NCBI GenBank assembly: GCA_050485405.1
Contig: JBJHBI010000002.1
Span: forward strand, 88,143-152,142
DNA from: Saliniramus sp050485405
GTDB taxonomy: Bacteria > Pseudomonadota > Alphaproteobacteria > Rhizobiales > Beijerinckiaceae
DNA: 64,000 bases
Direction: 5' to 3'
Shown: piece after piece, positions 26,673 through 35,283 of the stretch
Numbering within the stretch: the first letter of the stretch is position 1
Layout: each line of letters starts with the position of its first letter
Position numbers and translations under genes: made by a program
Notes under the pieces: generated by a model
What the model saw: the letters and a program-made list of their open reading frames with translations, nothing else
Databases searched by the model: none
Told to the model about the DNA's origin: nothing

Positions 26673-26739
26673 CGATCGAAGGCGGAGTTTGCTGCAAACG
26701 CCACTTAACCCGGCGCGCGAAAACGCGTAAACGACGCGT

Positions 26740-28602
26740 ATGGCTCCTCCGCTTCTCCATCTGCAGGGGGTGGCGCTGACTTTCGGCGGCACGCCCCTCA
26801 TCGAAAACGCCGATCTCTCCGTCGCCCCACAGGAGCGCATCTGCCTCGTGGGTCGAAACGGCTCGGGCAAGTCCACGCTGCTGAAGATGGCGGCGGGGCT
26901 CGTCGAGCCCGATTCCGGCACGCGATTCGTGCAGCCGGGCGCGACCCTGCGCTATCTGCCGCAGGAGCCCGATCTCACGGGCTACGAGACGCTCGCGGCC
27001 TATGTCGAGGACGGGCTCGGCCCCGCCGACGACGCCTATCGCGGCGAATATCTCCTCACCGAACTCGGGCTCGACCCGGCGCGCGGCACGCAGGATCTCT
27101 CCGGCGGTGAGGCGCGCCGCGCGGCGCTCGCGCGCACGCTCGCCCCGTCCCCCGATATTCTCCTGCTAGACGAGCCGACCAACCACCTCGATCTTCCCGC
27201 GATCGAATGGCTGGAGAACGAGCTCGCGGGAATGCGCACCGCGCTCGTCCTGATCAGCCACGACCGGCGTTTTCTCGAAAAGCTCTCGCGTGCCACCATC
27301 TGGCTCGATCGTGGCCAGACGCGGCGGCTGGAGGAGGGGTTCGGCTCCTTCGAGGCGTGGCGCGACAAGGTGATCGAGGAAGAAGAGCGCGATCGCCACA
27401 AGCTCACCCGCAAGATCGCGGCAGAGGAGGACTGGCTGCGCTACGGCGTGACGGCCCGGCGCAAGCGCAATGTGCGACGCCTCGGCGAGTTGCACGGTCT
27501 GCGCTCGGAATTGCGCGAGCAGCGCCGCGCCACCGGTGACGTCAAGCTCGCCGCGACCGAGGCCGAGACCTCCGGCAAGATCGTCATCGAGGCCAAGGGG
27601 GTCACGAAAGCTTATGACGCAACGCCTATCGTGCGTGATTTCTCGATCCGCATCGCGCGCGGCGATCGCGTCGGCATCGTCGGACCCAACGGAGCGGGAA
27701 AGACGACGCTGATCAACCTGCTGACGGGTGGGCTCGCGCCCGATACGGGCGCCGTGAAGATCGGCGCTTCCGTACAGATGGTGACGCTCGACCAGCGCCG
27801 CGAGAGCCTCGATCCGAGCTGGACGCTCGCCGAGGCGCTCACCGGCGGGCGCGGCGATACGGTGCAGGTGGGCGGCGAGACGAAGCACGTCGCGGGCTAT
27901 ATGAAGGACTTTCTCTTCCAGCCCGAGCAGATGCGCACCCCGATCGGCGTGCTCTCCGGCGGTGAGCGGGGCCGCTTGATGCTGGCACGGGCGCTCGCGC
28001 GTCCTTCGAACCTGCTCGTGCTCGACGAACCGACGAACGATCTCGACCTCGAAACGCTCGATCTTCTGCAGGAACTGCTCGGCGATTATGCCGGCACGCT
28101 GATCCTGATCAGCCATGATCGCGACTTCCTCGACCGTGTCGTCACCTCGACCGTGATGGCGGAGGGGGAGGGGCGCTGGCGCGAATATGCGGGCGGCTAT
28201 TCCGACATGGTCGCCCAGCGCGGCGCCGGGGTCTCGGCGGAGGGCGGCGTCGCGACCGGGGCGAATTCGGGTGCGCGTAAAGGTGCGGGCGCGGAGAAGG
28301 CCGCCGCCAAGGTCGATTCCGCCAAGATCGATACCGCGAAGTCCGATTCCGCCGATAGCCGCAAGCGGCGCCTGTCCTTCAAGGAGAAACATGCGCTCGA
28401 AACGCTGCCCAAGCGGATCGCCGAGCTCGAAGCGCAGATCGCCAAGGTGCAGGTGGTGATGGACGATCCCGACCTGTTCAGCCGCGATCCCGCGCGTTTC
28501 GAAGCGGCGACCGCCAAGCTCGGCGCGTTGCAGGTCGCCCTCAACGAGGCAGAGGAGCAGTGGCTCGAACTCGAAATGCTGCGCGAGGAGATCGAAGGCT
28601 GA
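26740..28602 (+). CDS. ABC-F family ATPase, Uup-like
   Basis: The 620-residue cytosolic protein has two ABC domains in one chain. The first has Walker A GRNGSGKST, signature LSGGEARRAALART and Walker B ILLLDEPTNHLD; the second has GPNGAGKTT, LSGGERGRLMLARALARPSN and LLVLDEPTNDLD. A Ser/Ala/Lys-rich linker and a C-terminal coiled coil (LPKRIAELEAQIAKVQVVMD) follow, as in Uup. ABC-F proteins act on ribosomes and not in transport; Uup-like members affect translation and DNA stability. There are no membrane segments. It ends just before a strong bidirectional hairpin. Confidence 0.9.
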   Translation: MAPPLLHLQGVALTFGGTPLIENADLSVAPQERICLVGRNGSGKSTLLKMAAGLVEPDSGTRFVQPGATLRYLPQEPDLTGYETLAAYVEDGLGPADDAYRGEYLLTELGLDPARGTQDLSGGEARRAALARTLAPSPDILLLDEPTNHLDLPAIEWLENELAGMRTALVLISHDRRFLEKLSRATIWLDRGQTRRLEEGFGSFEAWRDKVIEEEERDRHKLTRKIAAEEDWLRYGVTARRKRNVRRLGELHGLRSELREQRRATGDVKLAATEAETSGKIVIEAKGVTKAYDATPIVRDFSIRIARGDRVGIVGPNGAGKTTLINLLTGGLAPDTGAVKIGASVQMVTLDQRRESLDPSWTLAEALTGGRGDTVQVGGETKHVAGYMKDFLFQPEQMRTPIGVLSGGERGRLMLARALARPSNLLVLDEPTNDLDLETLDLLQELLGDYAGTLILISHDRDFLDRVVTSTVMAEGEGRWREYAGGYSDMVAQRGAGVSAEGGVATGANSGARKGAGAEKAAAKVDSAKIDTAKSDSADSRKRRLSFKEKHALETLPKRIAELEAQIAKVQVVMDDPDLFSRDPARFEAATAKLGALQVALNEAEEQWLELEMLREEIEG

Positions 28603-28621
28603 TCGGGGGATCCCATGAAAA

Positions 28622-28648
28622 CGGCCCCGGAAACACGTCCCGGGGCCG
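28622..28648. terminator. Terminator hairpin between convergent genes
   Basis: CGGCCCCGG and CCGGGGCCG form a perfect nine-base stem around a nine-base loop. It lies 20 bases after the ABC-F gene and 26 bases after the TRAP binding-protein gene on the other strand, so it can serve both; the T-runs are weak on each side. Confidence 0.65.
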
Positions 28649-28674
28649 CTTCGTAAGCTGGCGCTTCAAAGCTA

Positions 28675-29742
28675 TCAGCTGCGGCGACCGGCGAGCATCG
28701 GCTCGGTCATCATGCCGCTGTATTCGCGAGCCTTTTCGAGATAGGGCTCGTAGCTCTCAAGCACGCGGGCGACATTGCTGTGCTCCGCGCGCAGTTCCTC
28801 GCGGACCTCTTCCCAGGCCTCGCGCTGGGCGATGGTGATGTCTTCCGGCCACGGCAGGAATTCGACACCGGCTTCCTGAAGCTCGCGGGTGGCCTGCGCG
28901 TTGTAATAGTCGAACTGCGCATGCATTTCGAGCGCCGCGGCATAGGCGGCGCCTTCGCAGATCGCCTTGAGATCGTCGGGCAACTCGTCGAAGGCGTCCT
29001 GGTTGAAGACGACGGCGACGGCTGCGCCCGGCTCGGCATAGGCGGGGACGTAGCACAGATTGGTGATGCGCTGCAGGCCGAAGGCCTGGTCGAGCATCGG
29101 GCCGACCCATTCCGCAGCGTCGATCGCACCCGATTGCAGCGCCTGGAAGATCTCGCCGGCCGGCATCAGCACGGCATTGACGCCGAGCTTGCGCATCATG
29201 TCGGCGCCGAGGCCGGCAATGCGCATGTTGAGCCCGTCGAGATCCTCGACGCTCTCCAGGCGCTCCTTGAACCACCCACCGGACTGGGTGTTCGAATTGC
29301 CGGAATAGAACGGCTTGAGGTTACGCTCGGCATAGATGTCGTCGAACAGTTCCTGTCCGCCGCCCCATTTCAGCCAGGCGAAATGCTCGTTCGAGGTCAT
29401 GCCGAACGGCACGCCGGTGAACCAGTGCAGCGCAGCCTCGCGACCGGCGGCATAGTAGGGAGGGCCGTGGACCACGGGCACCGTGCCCGCCTGCGCGGCA
29501 TCCTCGACGTCGAGCGGCGGTACGAGTTCGCCGGCGCCGTAGACGGTGAGCTCCATGCGCCCGTCCGACATGAGTTTCACCAACTCGGCATAGCGGGTCA
29601 CATTGGTGCCCACGCCCGGCGCGGCAGCCGGGAAGGACGAGGCGATATCCCACTGCACGCGACCGCTGGCGATGGCCGGGGCGGCGAGAGTGGTGGCGGT
29701 CGTCGCGGCGGCGCCGCCCAACAGGAACGTTCTGCGTTTCAT
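28675..29742 (-). CDS. dctP: TRAP transporter substrate-binding protein, DctP family
   Basis: The 355-residue periplasmic protein begins with MKRRTFLLGGAAATTATTLA, a twin-arginine type signal (RRTFLL), cleaved near APAIASG. Family segments include WDIASSFPAAAPG, GWFKERLESVEDLDGLNMRI, GLGADMMRKLGVNAVLMPAG, EIFQALQSGAIDAAEWVGPM and the WPEDITIAQREAWEEV tail. It resembles the group labelled mannitol/chloroaromatic or 2-oxoacid (TakP-like) TRAP binders; the real ligand cannot be read. A GGAGG site precedes ATG 29742. It is the last gene of the dctQ-dctM-dctP operon. Confidence 0.9.
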   Translation of the reverse strand: MKRRTFLLGGAAATTATTLAAPAIASGRVQWDIASSFPAAAPGVGTNVTRYAELVKLMSDGRMELTVYGAGELVPPLDVEDAAQAGTVPVVHGPPYYAAGREAALHWFTGVPFGMTSNEHFAWLKWGGGQELFDDIYAERNLKPFYSGNSNTQSGGWFKERLESVEDLDGLNMRIAGLGADMMRKLGVNAVLMPAGEIFQALQSGAIDAAEWVGPMLDQAFGLQRITNLCYVPAYAEPGAAVAVVFNQDAFDELPDDLKAICEGAAYAAALEMHAQFDYYNAQATRELQEAGVEFLPWPEDITIAQREAWEEVREELRAEHSNVARVLESYEPYLEKAREYSGMMTEPMLAGRRS

Positions 29743-29828
29743 ATAGCGATCCTCCCTCTGGATCATTGATGTCATGCCGCCTTGCGACGGCGCTCTTTGT
29801 CTTCGCCCGAAGCCGGTTGCGCCGGCAC

Positions 29829-31367
29829 TCATCCGAAGATCACTCCCGGCAACCACGTCGCCAGCTCGGGCACTGCCATCAGGATGCCCAGAGCGACGAG
29901 TTGCAGCAAGACGAAAGGTATGACTCCGCGATAAATATCGATGGTCGTCACCGATCTCGGTGCGACTGAGCGGAAATAGAACAGCGCGAAGCCGAATGGC
30001 GGCGTCAGGAAGCTCGTCTGGAGGTTCATGGCAAGCAGCACCGCGAACCAGACCGGCGATATATCCGTCCCCAGAATCGCCGGGCCGAGCAGCGGCACGA
30101 CGATGTAGATGATCTCGATCGCCTCCAGAATGAAGCCGAGAATGAAGACGAGCACCATGATCAGGAGCAGCGCGCCCCACTGACCGCCCGGCAGATCGCT
30201 CATCAGCCGCACGACGAGGCGATCGCCGCCGAAACCGCGGAAGACGAGGGCGAGCATCGAGGCGGCGATGACGATGCCGAACACCATGCCGGAGATCTTC
30301 ATCGTGTCGCCGAGCGCACCCTGCAGCGCACCGCGCCCCCACAGCCGGATGGCGGCGATCAGGATACCGAGCGCGATGACGATCGCCCCGGCGAGCGCGA
30401 ACATGCCGGCGGGTGTATCGAGCGCGGCGCGCCCCATCCCCATCATGCGCAGGGCGACGAGGGCGAAGGCGGCGATACCCGCTCCCGCGACGAGATAACG
30501 CTCCACCGGCAAGCGCAGGGCCTGCCAGGAGGCCAACAGCATCGCGCCGACGGCGCCGAGCCCGGCGGCCTCCGTCGCCGTCGCGACACCGGCCAGGATC
30601 GAGCCCAGCACGGAGACGATCAGCAGCATCGGCGGCAGGAAGGTGAAGATCACCTCCGCCCAGCTGACCGGCTCCGCCTTGGGCGGGGCGACGGCGCCCT
30701 TGGCCGGGCGCAGTACGAAGAGCAGATACAATGCGTAGAGACCGACCAGCATCAGGCCCGGAATGAGCGCCCCGGCGAACAGATCGCCCACGGAAACCGG
30801 CATCGGCGCGAAATTGCCCGCGCGCTGCTGCGCTTCGAGATAGGTATTGCCGATCTGGTCACCCAGCAGGACGAGCAGGATCGAGGGCGGGATGATCTGG
30901 CCGAGCGTGCCGGATGCGCAGATCAGCCCGGAAGCTCGCCGCGTGGGAATCCCGGCATCCATCATCGGCTTGAGCGCGACGAGCACGAGCATGACCACCG
31001 TCGCGCCGATGATCCCCGTCGCAGCGGCGATCATGGCGGAGAAGGCGAGCACCGAGAGGCCCATTCCGCGCGGCGATCCGCCGAGCATGCGCGCGAGTAC
31101 GCCCAGCATGTTCTCCGCGAGGCGGGCCCGCTCCAGCAGCACCCCCATGATCACGAAGAGCGGCACCGCCATGAGCAGGGTGTTGTTCATCACCCCCCAG
31201 ACGCGGTTGGGAAACAGGGCGAGCAGGTTGAGATTGAAGGAGTCGAAGAAGAAGGCGACGACGGCGACGAGCATCGGAATGCCCGCGATCGCGAGCATCG
31301 CGGGCACCCCGCTCAGGATCCCGGCGAAGAGCCCGACCACCATGATGATGAGGAAGATTTCCGACAC
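29829..31367 (-). CDS. dctM: TRAP transporter large permease, DctM family
   Basis: The 512-residue protein has about 12-14 membrane segments and the DctM core (MGVLLERARLAENMLGVLAR, GTLGQIIPPSILLVLLGDQI, AATGIIGATVVMLVLVALKP and AMNLQTSFLTPPFGFALFYF). It is longer than the usual 430 residues, with an extra pair of segments in the middle, as in the mannitol/chloroaromatic subgroup. It imports the ligand by sodium-driven exchange together with DctQ and DctP. GTG 31367 lies two bases after the dctQ stop codon. Confidence 0.92.
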   Translation of the reverse strand: MSEIFLIIMVVGLFAGILSGVPAMLAIAGIPMLVAVVAFFFDSFNLNLLALFPNRVWGVMNNTLLMAVPLFVIMGVLLERARLAENMLGVLARMLGGSPRGMGLSVLAFSAMIAAATGIIGATVVMLVLVALKPMMDAGIPTRRASGLICASGTLGQIIPPSILLVLLGDQIGNTYLEAQQRAGNFAPMPVSVGDLFAGALIPGLMLVGLYALYLLFVLRPAKGAVAPPKAEPVSWAEVIFTFLPPMLLIVSVLGSILAGVATATEAAGLGAVGAMLLASWQALRLPVERYLVAGAGIAAFALVALRMMGMGRAALDTPAGMFALAGAIVIALGILIAAIRLWGRGALQGALGDTMKISGMVFGIVIAASMLALVFRGFGGDRLVVRLMSDLPGGQWGALLLIMVLVFILGFILEAIEIIYIVVPLLGPAILGTDISPVWFAVLLAMNLQTSFLTPPFGFALFYFRSVAPRSVTTIDIYRGVIPFVLLQLVALGILMAVPELATWLPGVIFG

Positions 31368-31369
31368 GC

Positions 31370-31933
31370 TCAGATCGTCCCGCTCGTGGTCGCGGAGGCG
31401 GGCGGGTCGGGATCGACCGGCGGTTCCCCCCGCTCGATCGCGCGTTCGGTTTCGTATTTGCGGATGAAGGCGGCGATTCCCTGGATGATCATGAGGAACG
31501 CGGCCACGGGCAGGGCGGTCTTCACGAGGAAGAGGCCGTGCAATCCGCCGGTCTCGAGCGCGCGCTCGCGGATCGACCAGCTATAGGAGAGGTTCGGCCA
31601 GTAGGCGAGAATGGTCAGCGCGAAGAGCGGGATCAGAAGCAGCGCGAGGGCGAGCCCTTCGGCCCAGATCCGGTATCGCGGGGAGAGGCGCTCGGAGAGC
31701 ACTTCGACGCGCACATGCCCGTCACGCGCGAGGCAGACCGGCAGCGAGAAGATCATGAACACGGCGAACATGTAGCTCGCGAGGTTCTGGAGCTGGATGA
31801 AGCCGACGCCGAACCCGTAACGCAGCACGACGATCGTCAGCACCGAGCAGACGAGCACCATCGCCGCGAGCATGCAGACCGCACGCGCAAAAAGATCCGC
31901 CATGCGGCTCGCATGTCCGAAATAACGCACCAC
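31370..31933 (-). CDS. dctQ: TRAP transporter small permease, DctQ family
   Basis: The 187-residue protein has four membrane segments and the DctQ pattern (FAVFMIFSLPVCLARDGHVR, then VEVLSERLSPRYR and WSIRERALETGGLHGLFLVK). It is the small membrane partner of DctM. Two adjacent GTG codons (31933 and 31930) can start it, with GGAGG about eleven bases upstream; ATG at MADLFARA is less likely. It is the first gene of the TRAP operon. Confidence 0.9.
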   Translation of the reverse strand: MVRYFGHASRMADLFARAVCMLAAMVLVCSVLTIVVLRYGFGVGFIQLQNLASYMFAVFMIFSLPVCLARDGHVRVEVLSERLSPRYRIWAEGLALALLLIPLFALTILAYWPNLSYSWSIRERALETGGLHGLFLVKTALPVAAFLMIIQGIAAFIRKYETERAIERGEPPVDPDPPASATTSGTI

Positions 31934-32054
31934 CTTGCTCGAATCCCTCCACGCTTTTCGGCATAGAACCAGCCTGCGTATGAGAGGTCAATAAGCGTAG
32001 GGTGGCGCGTTCTCGCGGATCGATATTTCGGCGAATGCCCGTTCGGGCTGCGCG

Positions 32055-32438
32055 TCAGCCCGTAGGCTGCGGCGCTGCCGCGGAGAGGCCGGCGGCGAGT
32101 TCGCGGTTGATGTTGATCATCGTCGCGAGCGCCTGCTTCGACGGTCGCGTGCTTGCCATGAGGATCTCGGAGAGCATGAACACCGCGAGATTGGCGACGT
32201 TCTCGCGGACCTGCGCCGGAAGCGGATTCTCCGGCGTGGTCGCGGAGGTCGCAAAGATCGTCCAGAGCTGCCGGTTGAAGGCGAGGGCGTCGTCGAGCGG
32301 GGCTGCGTCGCTCTCGAGCTGGTCATGCGCGGCCTGAAGCTTGCCGGCTGCCTTGATCAGCAGGGTCGCTTCCAGTTCGCGGGGCGGGAGAGGAGCGGCT
32401 TTCGCGACTTTCGCGTAGGCATTGGCAGCCGAATTCAT
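32055..32438 (-). CDS. flaF: Flagellar biosynthesis regulator FlaF
   Basis: The 127-residue protein matches FlaF (MNSAANAYAKVAKAAPLPPR, AFNRQLWTIFATSATTPENP, LPAQVRENVANLAVFMLSEI). In Caulobacter and other alphaproteobacteria FlaF is needed for flagellin synthesis and secretion and acts against FlbT, which represses flagellin translation. AGAGG precedes ATG 32438. It sits near flbT and the flagellin genes, separated from flbT by a gene in the opposite direction. Confidence 0.92.
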   Translation of the reverse strand: MNSAANAYAKVAKAAPLPPRELEATLLIKAAGKLQAAHDQLESDAAPLDDALAFNRQLWTIFATSATTPENPLPAQVRENVANLAVFMLSEILMASTRPSKQALATMININRELAAGLSAAAPQPTG

Positions 32439-32649
32439 GGTCGACCTCTTATGTGAGCTTGGGCTGCAAGCTTTAACCATAGGCTCTTAAAAATGGCTTA
32501 AGCGGACAAATTCCGCTTTTGCAAGTTGATGCGAGGATTTATCAAATAGCATCGCTATAAATACAGTTTCTTTAAAATGCGATCGAAGCTCTTTGGCGTA
32601 CGTTCACGGTTCGATGGTATGATCAACTTGTGATTTAGGAGTACCGGCC

Positions 32650-33021
32650 ATGATGGATTTCGGTATAGGTTCCAGCGGTAACTGGTCATGCGCGACCGAG
32701 CTTCGCCGTGACGGTGCCGGCACGCAACGTGAAACGCGTGCGGATAGCCGCACGGACGCAAACGTGACCGCGAAGGCGGTCGAGGAGGCGTCGCGCAGCG
32801 GCACTGATCGCGGCGACGACGCGCTCGATCTACCGGGCGCCGATCGACAGGTGCGCTTCGAGCGGGATGCGGAGATCGGCGCCTTGCTGTTTCAGGTGAT
32901 CAACACCCGAAACGACGAGGTCGTCTTTCAGTTGCCGACCGAGGTGATGCTCAATCTTCGCAAGTTCTATGCGGAAACCCCGCCGCCGCCGGGCGAGCCG
33001 TCCTTCCAGGCTGCTCTGTAG
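32650..33021 (+). CDS. FlaG-like flagellar protein
   Basis: The 123-residue protein has a hydrophilic N-terminal half of low complexity and a FlaG-like C-terminal domain, residues about 68-110 (VRFERDAEIGALLFQVINTR, then NDEVVFQLPTEVMLNLRKFY). FlaG proteins influence filament length or cap assembly in other bacteria. AGGAG precedes ATG 32650; ATG 32653 is equally possible. It is transcribed opposite to flbT and flaF, between them, and ends at a strong hairpin. Confidence 0.75.
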   Translation: MMDFGIGSSGNWSCATELRRDGAGTQRETRADSRTDANVTAKAVEEASRSGTDRGDDALDLPGADRQVRFERDAEIGALLFQVINTRNDEVVFQLPTEVMLNLRKFYAETPPPPGEPSFQAAL

Positions 33022-33042
33022 ACGCATCATCTTCACGATAGA

Positions 33043-33066
33043 AAAGGGCCCCGCAGAGGGCCCTTT
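33043..33066. terminator. Terminator hairpin after the FlaG-like gene
   Basis: AAAGGGCCC and GGGCCCTTT form a nine-base stem around CGCAGA, followed by TCTCG. It lies 22 bases after the FlaG-like gene and 41 bases after flbT on the other strand, and is symmetric enough to act for both. Confidence 0.75.
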
Positions 33067-33106
33067 CTCGTTGCGCGTATCACCGGGTGACGAAAATGGG
33101 TCTGCC

Positions 33107-33562
33107 TCAGACCTTGGGCGCCTGTGCCTCGACCGCCGTGTCATCAACGGCATCGCTCGAGGTTTCGCTCACCGAAGTGGTCGCCATGGCCAGGAGCTCC
33201 GCCTCGTAGGCGATCAGCTTGCGGGCCTGTTTCATGGCCTTGTAGATCTTGCCCTCGCGCAGTTGCTCGTAGATCAGCAGGATATGCGGACGCGTGCCGG
33301 GGGCTGCCTGCATGATCTGGTTCGCGATCTCGACGAAGGCCGTCTCGCCGGCCGTGTTGTCATCGGCCAGATACATGTGTTCGAGCGCGACGTAGAGCCG
33401 CTTGCAGGGCGTATCCGCTTCGGTCTGCGTGATGATGTCGCTCTCGCGCAGGATACGGCTCTGCGATTCCACCACGAAGGTCGACCGCCGCGGCCCGTTG
33501 CGAATGGTGGTGTCGCCGATGATCAGCCGTTCGTTCGGCTTCAGCTCGATCCGTAAGGGCAT
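33107..33562 (-). CDS. flbT: Flagellin synthesis regulator FlbT
   Basis: The 151-residue protein matches FlbT (MPLRIELKPNERLIIGDTTI, TFVVESQSRILRESDIITQT, RLYVALEHMYLADD, YEQLREGKIYKAMKQARKLI). In Caulobacter FlbT binds the 5' leader of flagellin mRNA and makes it unstable until the hook is complete; in some rhizobia it acts positively. A GGGAGAGAG site precedes ATG 33562; the longer frame to 33613 has no site. It lies 126 bases downstream of the first flagellin gene on the same strand. Confidence 0.94.
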   Translation of the reverse strand: MPLRIELKPNERLIIGDTTIRNGPRRSTFVVESQSRILRESDIITQTEADTPCKRLYVALEHMYLADDNTAGETAFVEIANQIMQAAPGTRPHILLIYEQLREGKIYKAMKQARKLIAYEAELLAMATTSVSETSSDAVDDTAVEAQAPKV

Positions 33563-33619
33563 CACTCTCTCCCGCTGCGCTGCGAAAGCGTAAGCGCGCG
33601 TGGTTAACGGCACGTAAAA

Positions 33620-33644
33620 CGGCGGCAGGGAAGCCCCGCCGCCG
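33620..33644 (-). terminator. Terminator of flagellin gene 1
   Basis: On the minus strand CGGCGGC(G)GGG and CCC(T)GCCGCCG form a stem with one mismatch, followed by TTTTACG. It lies about 45 bases after the flagellin stop codon and nearly repeats the hairpin after flagellin 2. Confidence 0.7.
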
Positions 33645-33687
33645 CTCGTTGTCGATGATGTGCAGGATCGTTCAGCGCAGGAATCGA

Positions 33688-34863
33688 TCAGCGCAGGAGC
33701 TGGAGGATCGACTGGTCGTTCTGGATCGCGAGCGAGAGGGCGGACTGGCCGAGCTGCTGCTTCGTCTGCAGAGCCAGGTTGTTGGCGGCTTCCTCGTTCA
33801 TGTCCGCGAGGGTCAGGCCGTCCGCGCCGGCCTTCAACGTGTTCACCATCTCATTGGTGAAATTCTCGCGGTTTTCGATGATCGTCTGCGCGGTGCCGAG
33901 CTGGCTCGACAGGCTGCGCAACTCGTCGACACCACCTTGAAGCGCTTCCAGGCGCGATTCCAGATTGGTGTTGGAGGCGAAGGTGGTTTCATCACCTTCG
34001 GTCCCGCCCAAACGATCCGCCGTCACGTTGCCGAATGCCGTGCCGTCGGCCTGGTTCGCGCTGACGGTGAAGCTCGTGCGATCGTCACCCGTGAGCTCGT
34101 TGAACACGACTTCGAGCATGTCGCCCATGAGCAGGTTGTTGCCGTTATAGCCGGAATCGCGGGCCAGCGCGTTCAACTCGTCACGCAGATCGTTGTAGCT
34201 GTTCATCAATGCCTCGCGGGCATCGGTGAGATCGCCGACGGCGTCGATGTTCCCGCCATCGGATGCGTCCTCGCCGAGGACGACTTCCTGGCCGCTTTGG
34301 TTGACGATGGTGAAGCCGTCGCCGGCGTCATTGAGTGTCGCCGAAAGGCCCGCATTCTGAAAATCCGAGCTCGCATTGATTCCGTCAACGATGATCTGGG
34401 CATTTTCTTCCGCCGTGCCAGCCAGGTCACCGTCCCCCGCCGACCCTTCGAAGGTGATGCTTATCGGCGCGTCGTCGCCCACGGTCGCTTCTACGGTGAA
34501 GTCGCCCGAATCGTCAGTGGGTGCGGTTATGTTGTCCGATTCCGGCGGTTCGGAGCCCGGATCCTGCAGGGCCTGGCGCACCTGGCCGATCATGGTCTCC
34601 ATCGTGTTCGTGATCGATTCAAGCCCCTTGGAGGCGGCATCGACCGTCTTCATGCCGTTCTGCATGCCCTGCGTGATCGAGGAGAGATCATTCGCGCGGC
34701 CATTCAGGCCCTGGGCGGTGAAGAAGGCGGCAGCGTCGTCGAGCGGACCGTTGACCTTGAGGCCGGTGGCCAGGCGGTTCTGCGTCTGCTCGAGTAGATT
34801 GGCGGTTCCCTGCAAGGATAGCAGGTTGGAACGAACGCCTGCGGATAGATTGATTTGCGACAT
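33688..34863 (-). CDS. Flagellin 1
   Basis: The 391-residue flagellin has the conserved D0/D1 N-terminus (MSQINLSAGVRSNLLSLQGT, TQNRLATGLKVNGPLDDAAA) and C-terminus (LRSLSSQLGTAQTIIENREN, NLALQTKQQLGQSALSLAIQ, ending in SILQLLR). The acidic middle part (residues about 98-230) differs strongly from the neighbouring flagellin. It forms the flagellar filament after export by the flagellar type III system. It shares a 22-base leader with flagellin 2 and has its own terminator. Confidence 0.95.
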   Translation of the reverse strand: MSQINLSAGVRSNLLSLQGTANLLEQTQNRLATGLKVNGPLDDAAAFFTAQGLNGRANDLSSITQGMQNGMKTVDAASKGLESITNTMETMIGQVRQALQDPGSEPPESDNITAPTDDSGDFTVEATVGDDAPISITFEGSAGDGDLAGTAEENAQIIVDGINASSDFQNAGLSATLNDAGDGFTIVNQSGQEVVLGEDASDGGNIDAVGDLTDAREALMNSYNDLRDELNALARDSGYNGNNLLMGDMLEVVFNELTGDDRTSFTVSANQADGTAFGNVTADRLGGTEGDETTFASNTNLESRLEALQGGVDELRSLSSQLGTAQTIIENRENFTNEMVNTLKAGADGLTLADMNEEAANNLALQTKQQLGQSALSLAIQNDQSILQLLR

Positions 34864-34869
34864 GGAAAA

Positions 34870-34891
34870 CTCCCGTTGTCTGACGCCTCCG
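34870..34891 (-). promoter_or_regulatory. Conserved leader element of flagellin 1 mRNA
   Basis: These 22 bases, which include the ribosome site (GGGAG) seven bases before the ATG and an upstream GGAGGCG, are identical to 36484-36505 in front of flagellin 2. A second shared element, TTAAGAAACGCGCAAG, lies further upstream (34957-34942 here; 36554-36539 for flagellin 2). The leader is a plausible target of FlbT. Confidence 0.5.
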
Positions 34892-35232
34892 TAGTGAAAT
34901 GCCCTCTTCTTGAAGACACGGTGGCAGCCAAACTGAGTTTCCTTGCGCGTTTCTTAAGTCATGCGGATTTCGTAGGCCGGCTTTCCTATACGCTGGATCA
35001 CAGCCCGATCGATTCTGGACGTAGTTAACCAATTATTTCGGTTCTGACACGACGAATTTACTGTGGGATTGTGTCGCATTCGCTACGGCAACTGGCTTGA
35101 TGGCGGCGTTTTTTTGAAGGAGCGCCTACGGGTAGCGGGCGAGTGTAGCGGGCGAGGGGACTTGGCTGGCGAGGGGGCTTGGCTGGCGAGGGGGCTTGGC
35201 CGGGCAGGCCGCCCACAAGTCTGAATCAAAAT
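34892..35232. repeat. Intergenic region with G-rich tandem repeats
   Basis: Between the two flagellin genes, bases 35131-35197 hold three to four degenerate copies of a 17-19 base G-rich unit (GCGGGCGAGGGGACTTG and GGCTGGCGAGGGGGCTT; the last two copies, 35164-35180 and 35181-35197, are identical). The part next to flagellin 1 (34892-35100) is AT-richer and must hold its promoter, including TTAAGAAACGCGCAAG. No gene is seen. Confidence 0.6.
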
Positions 35233-35255
35233 GGCGGCAGGGAAGCCCTGCCGCC
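35233..35255 (-). terminator. Terminator of flagellin gene 2
   Basis: On the minus strand GGCGGCAGGG and CCCTGCCGCC form a perfect ten-base stem with a three-base loop, followed by ATTTTGATT. It starts 28 bases after the flagellin stop codon. Confidence 0.85.
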
Positions 35256-35283
35256 GCTCGTCTTCGATAATGAAGAGGATCGA

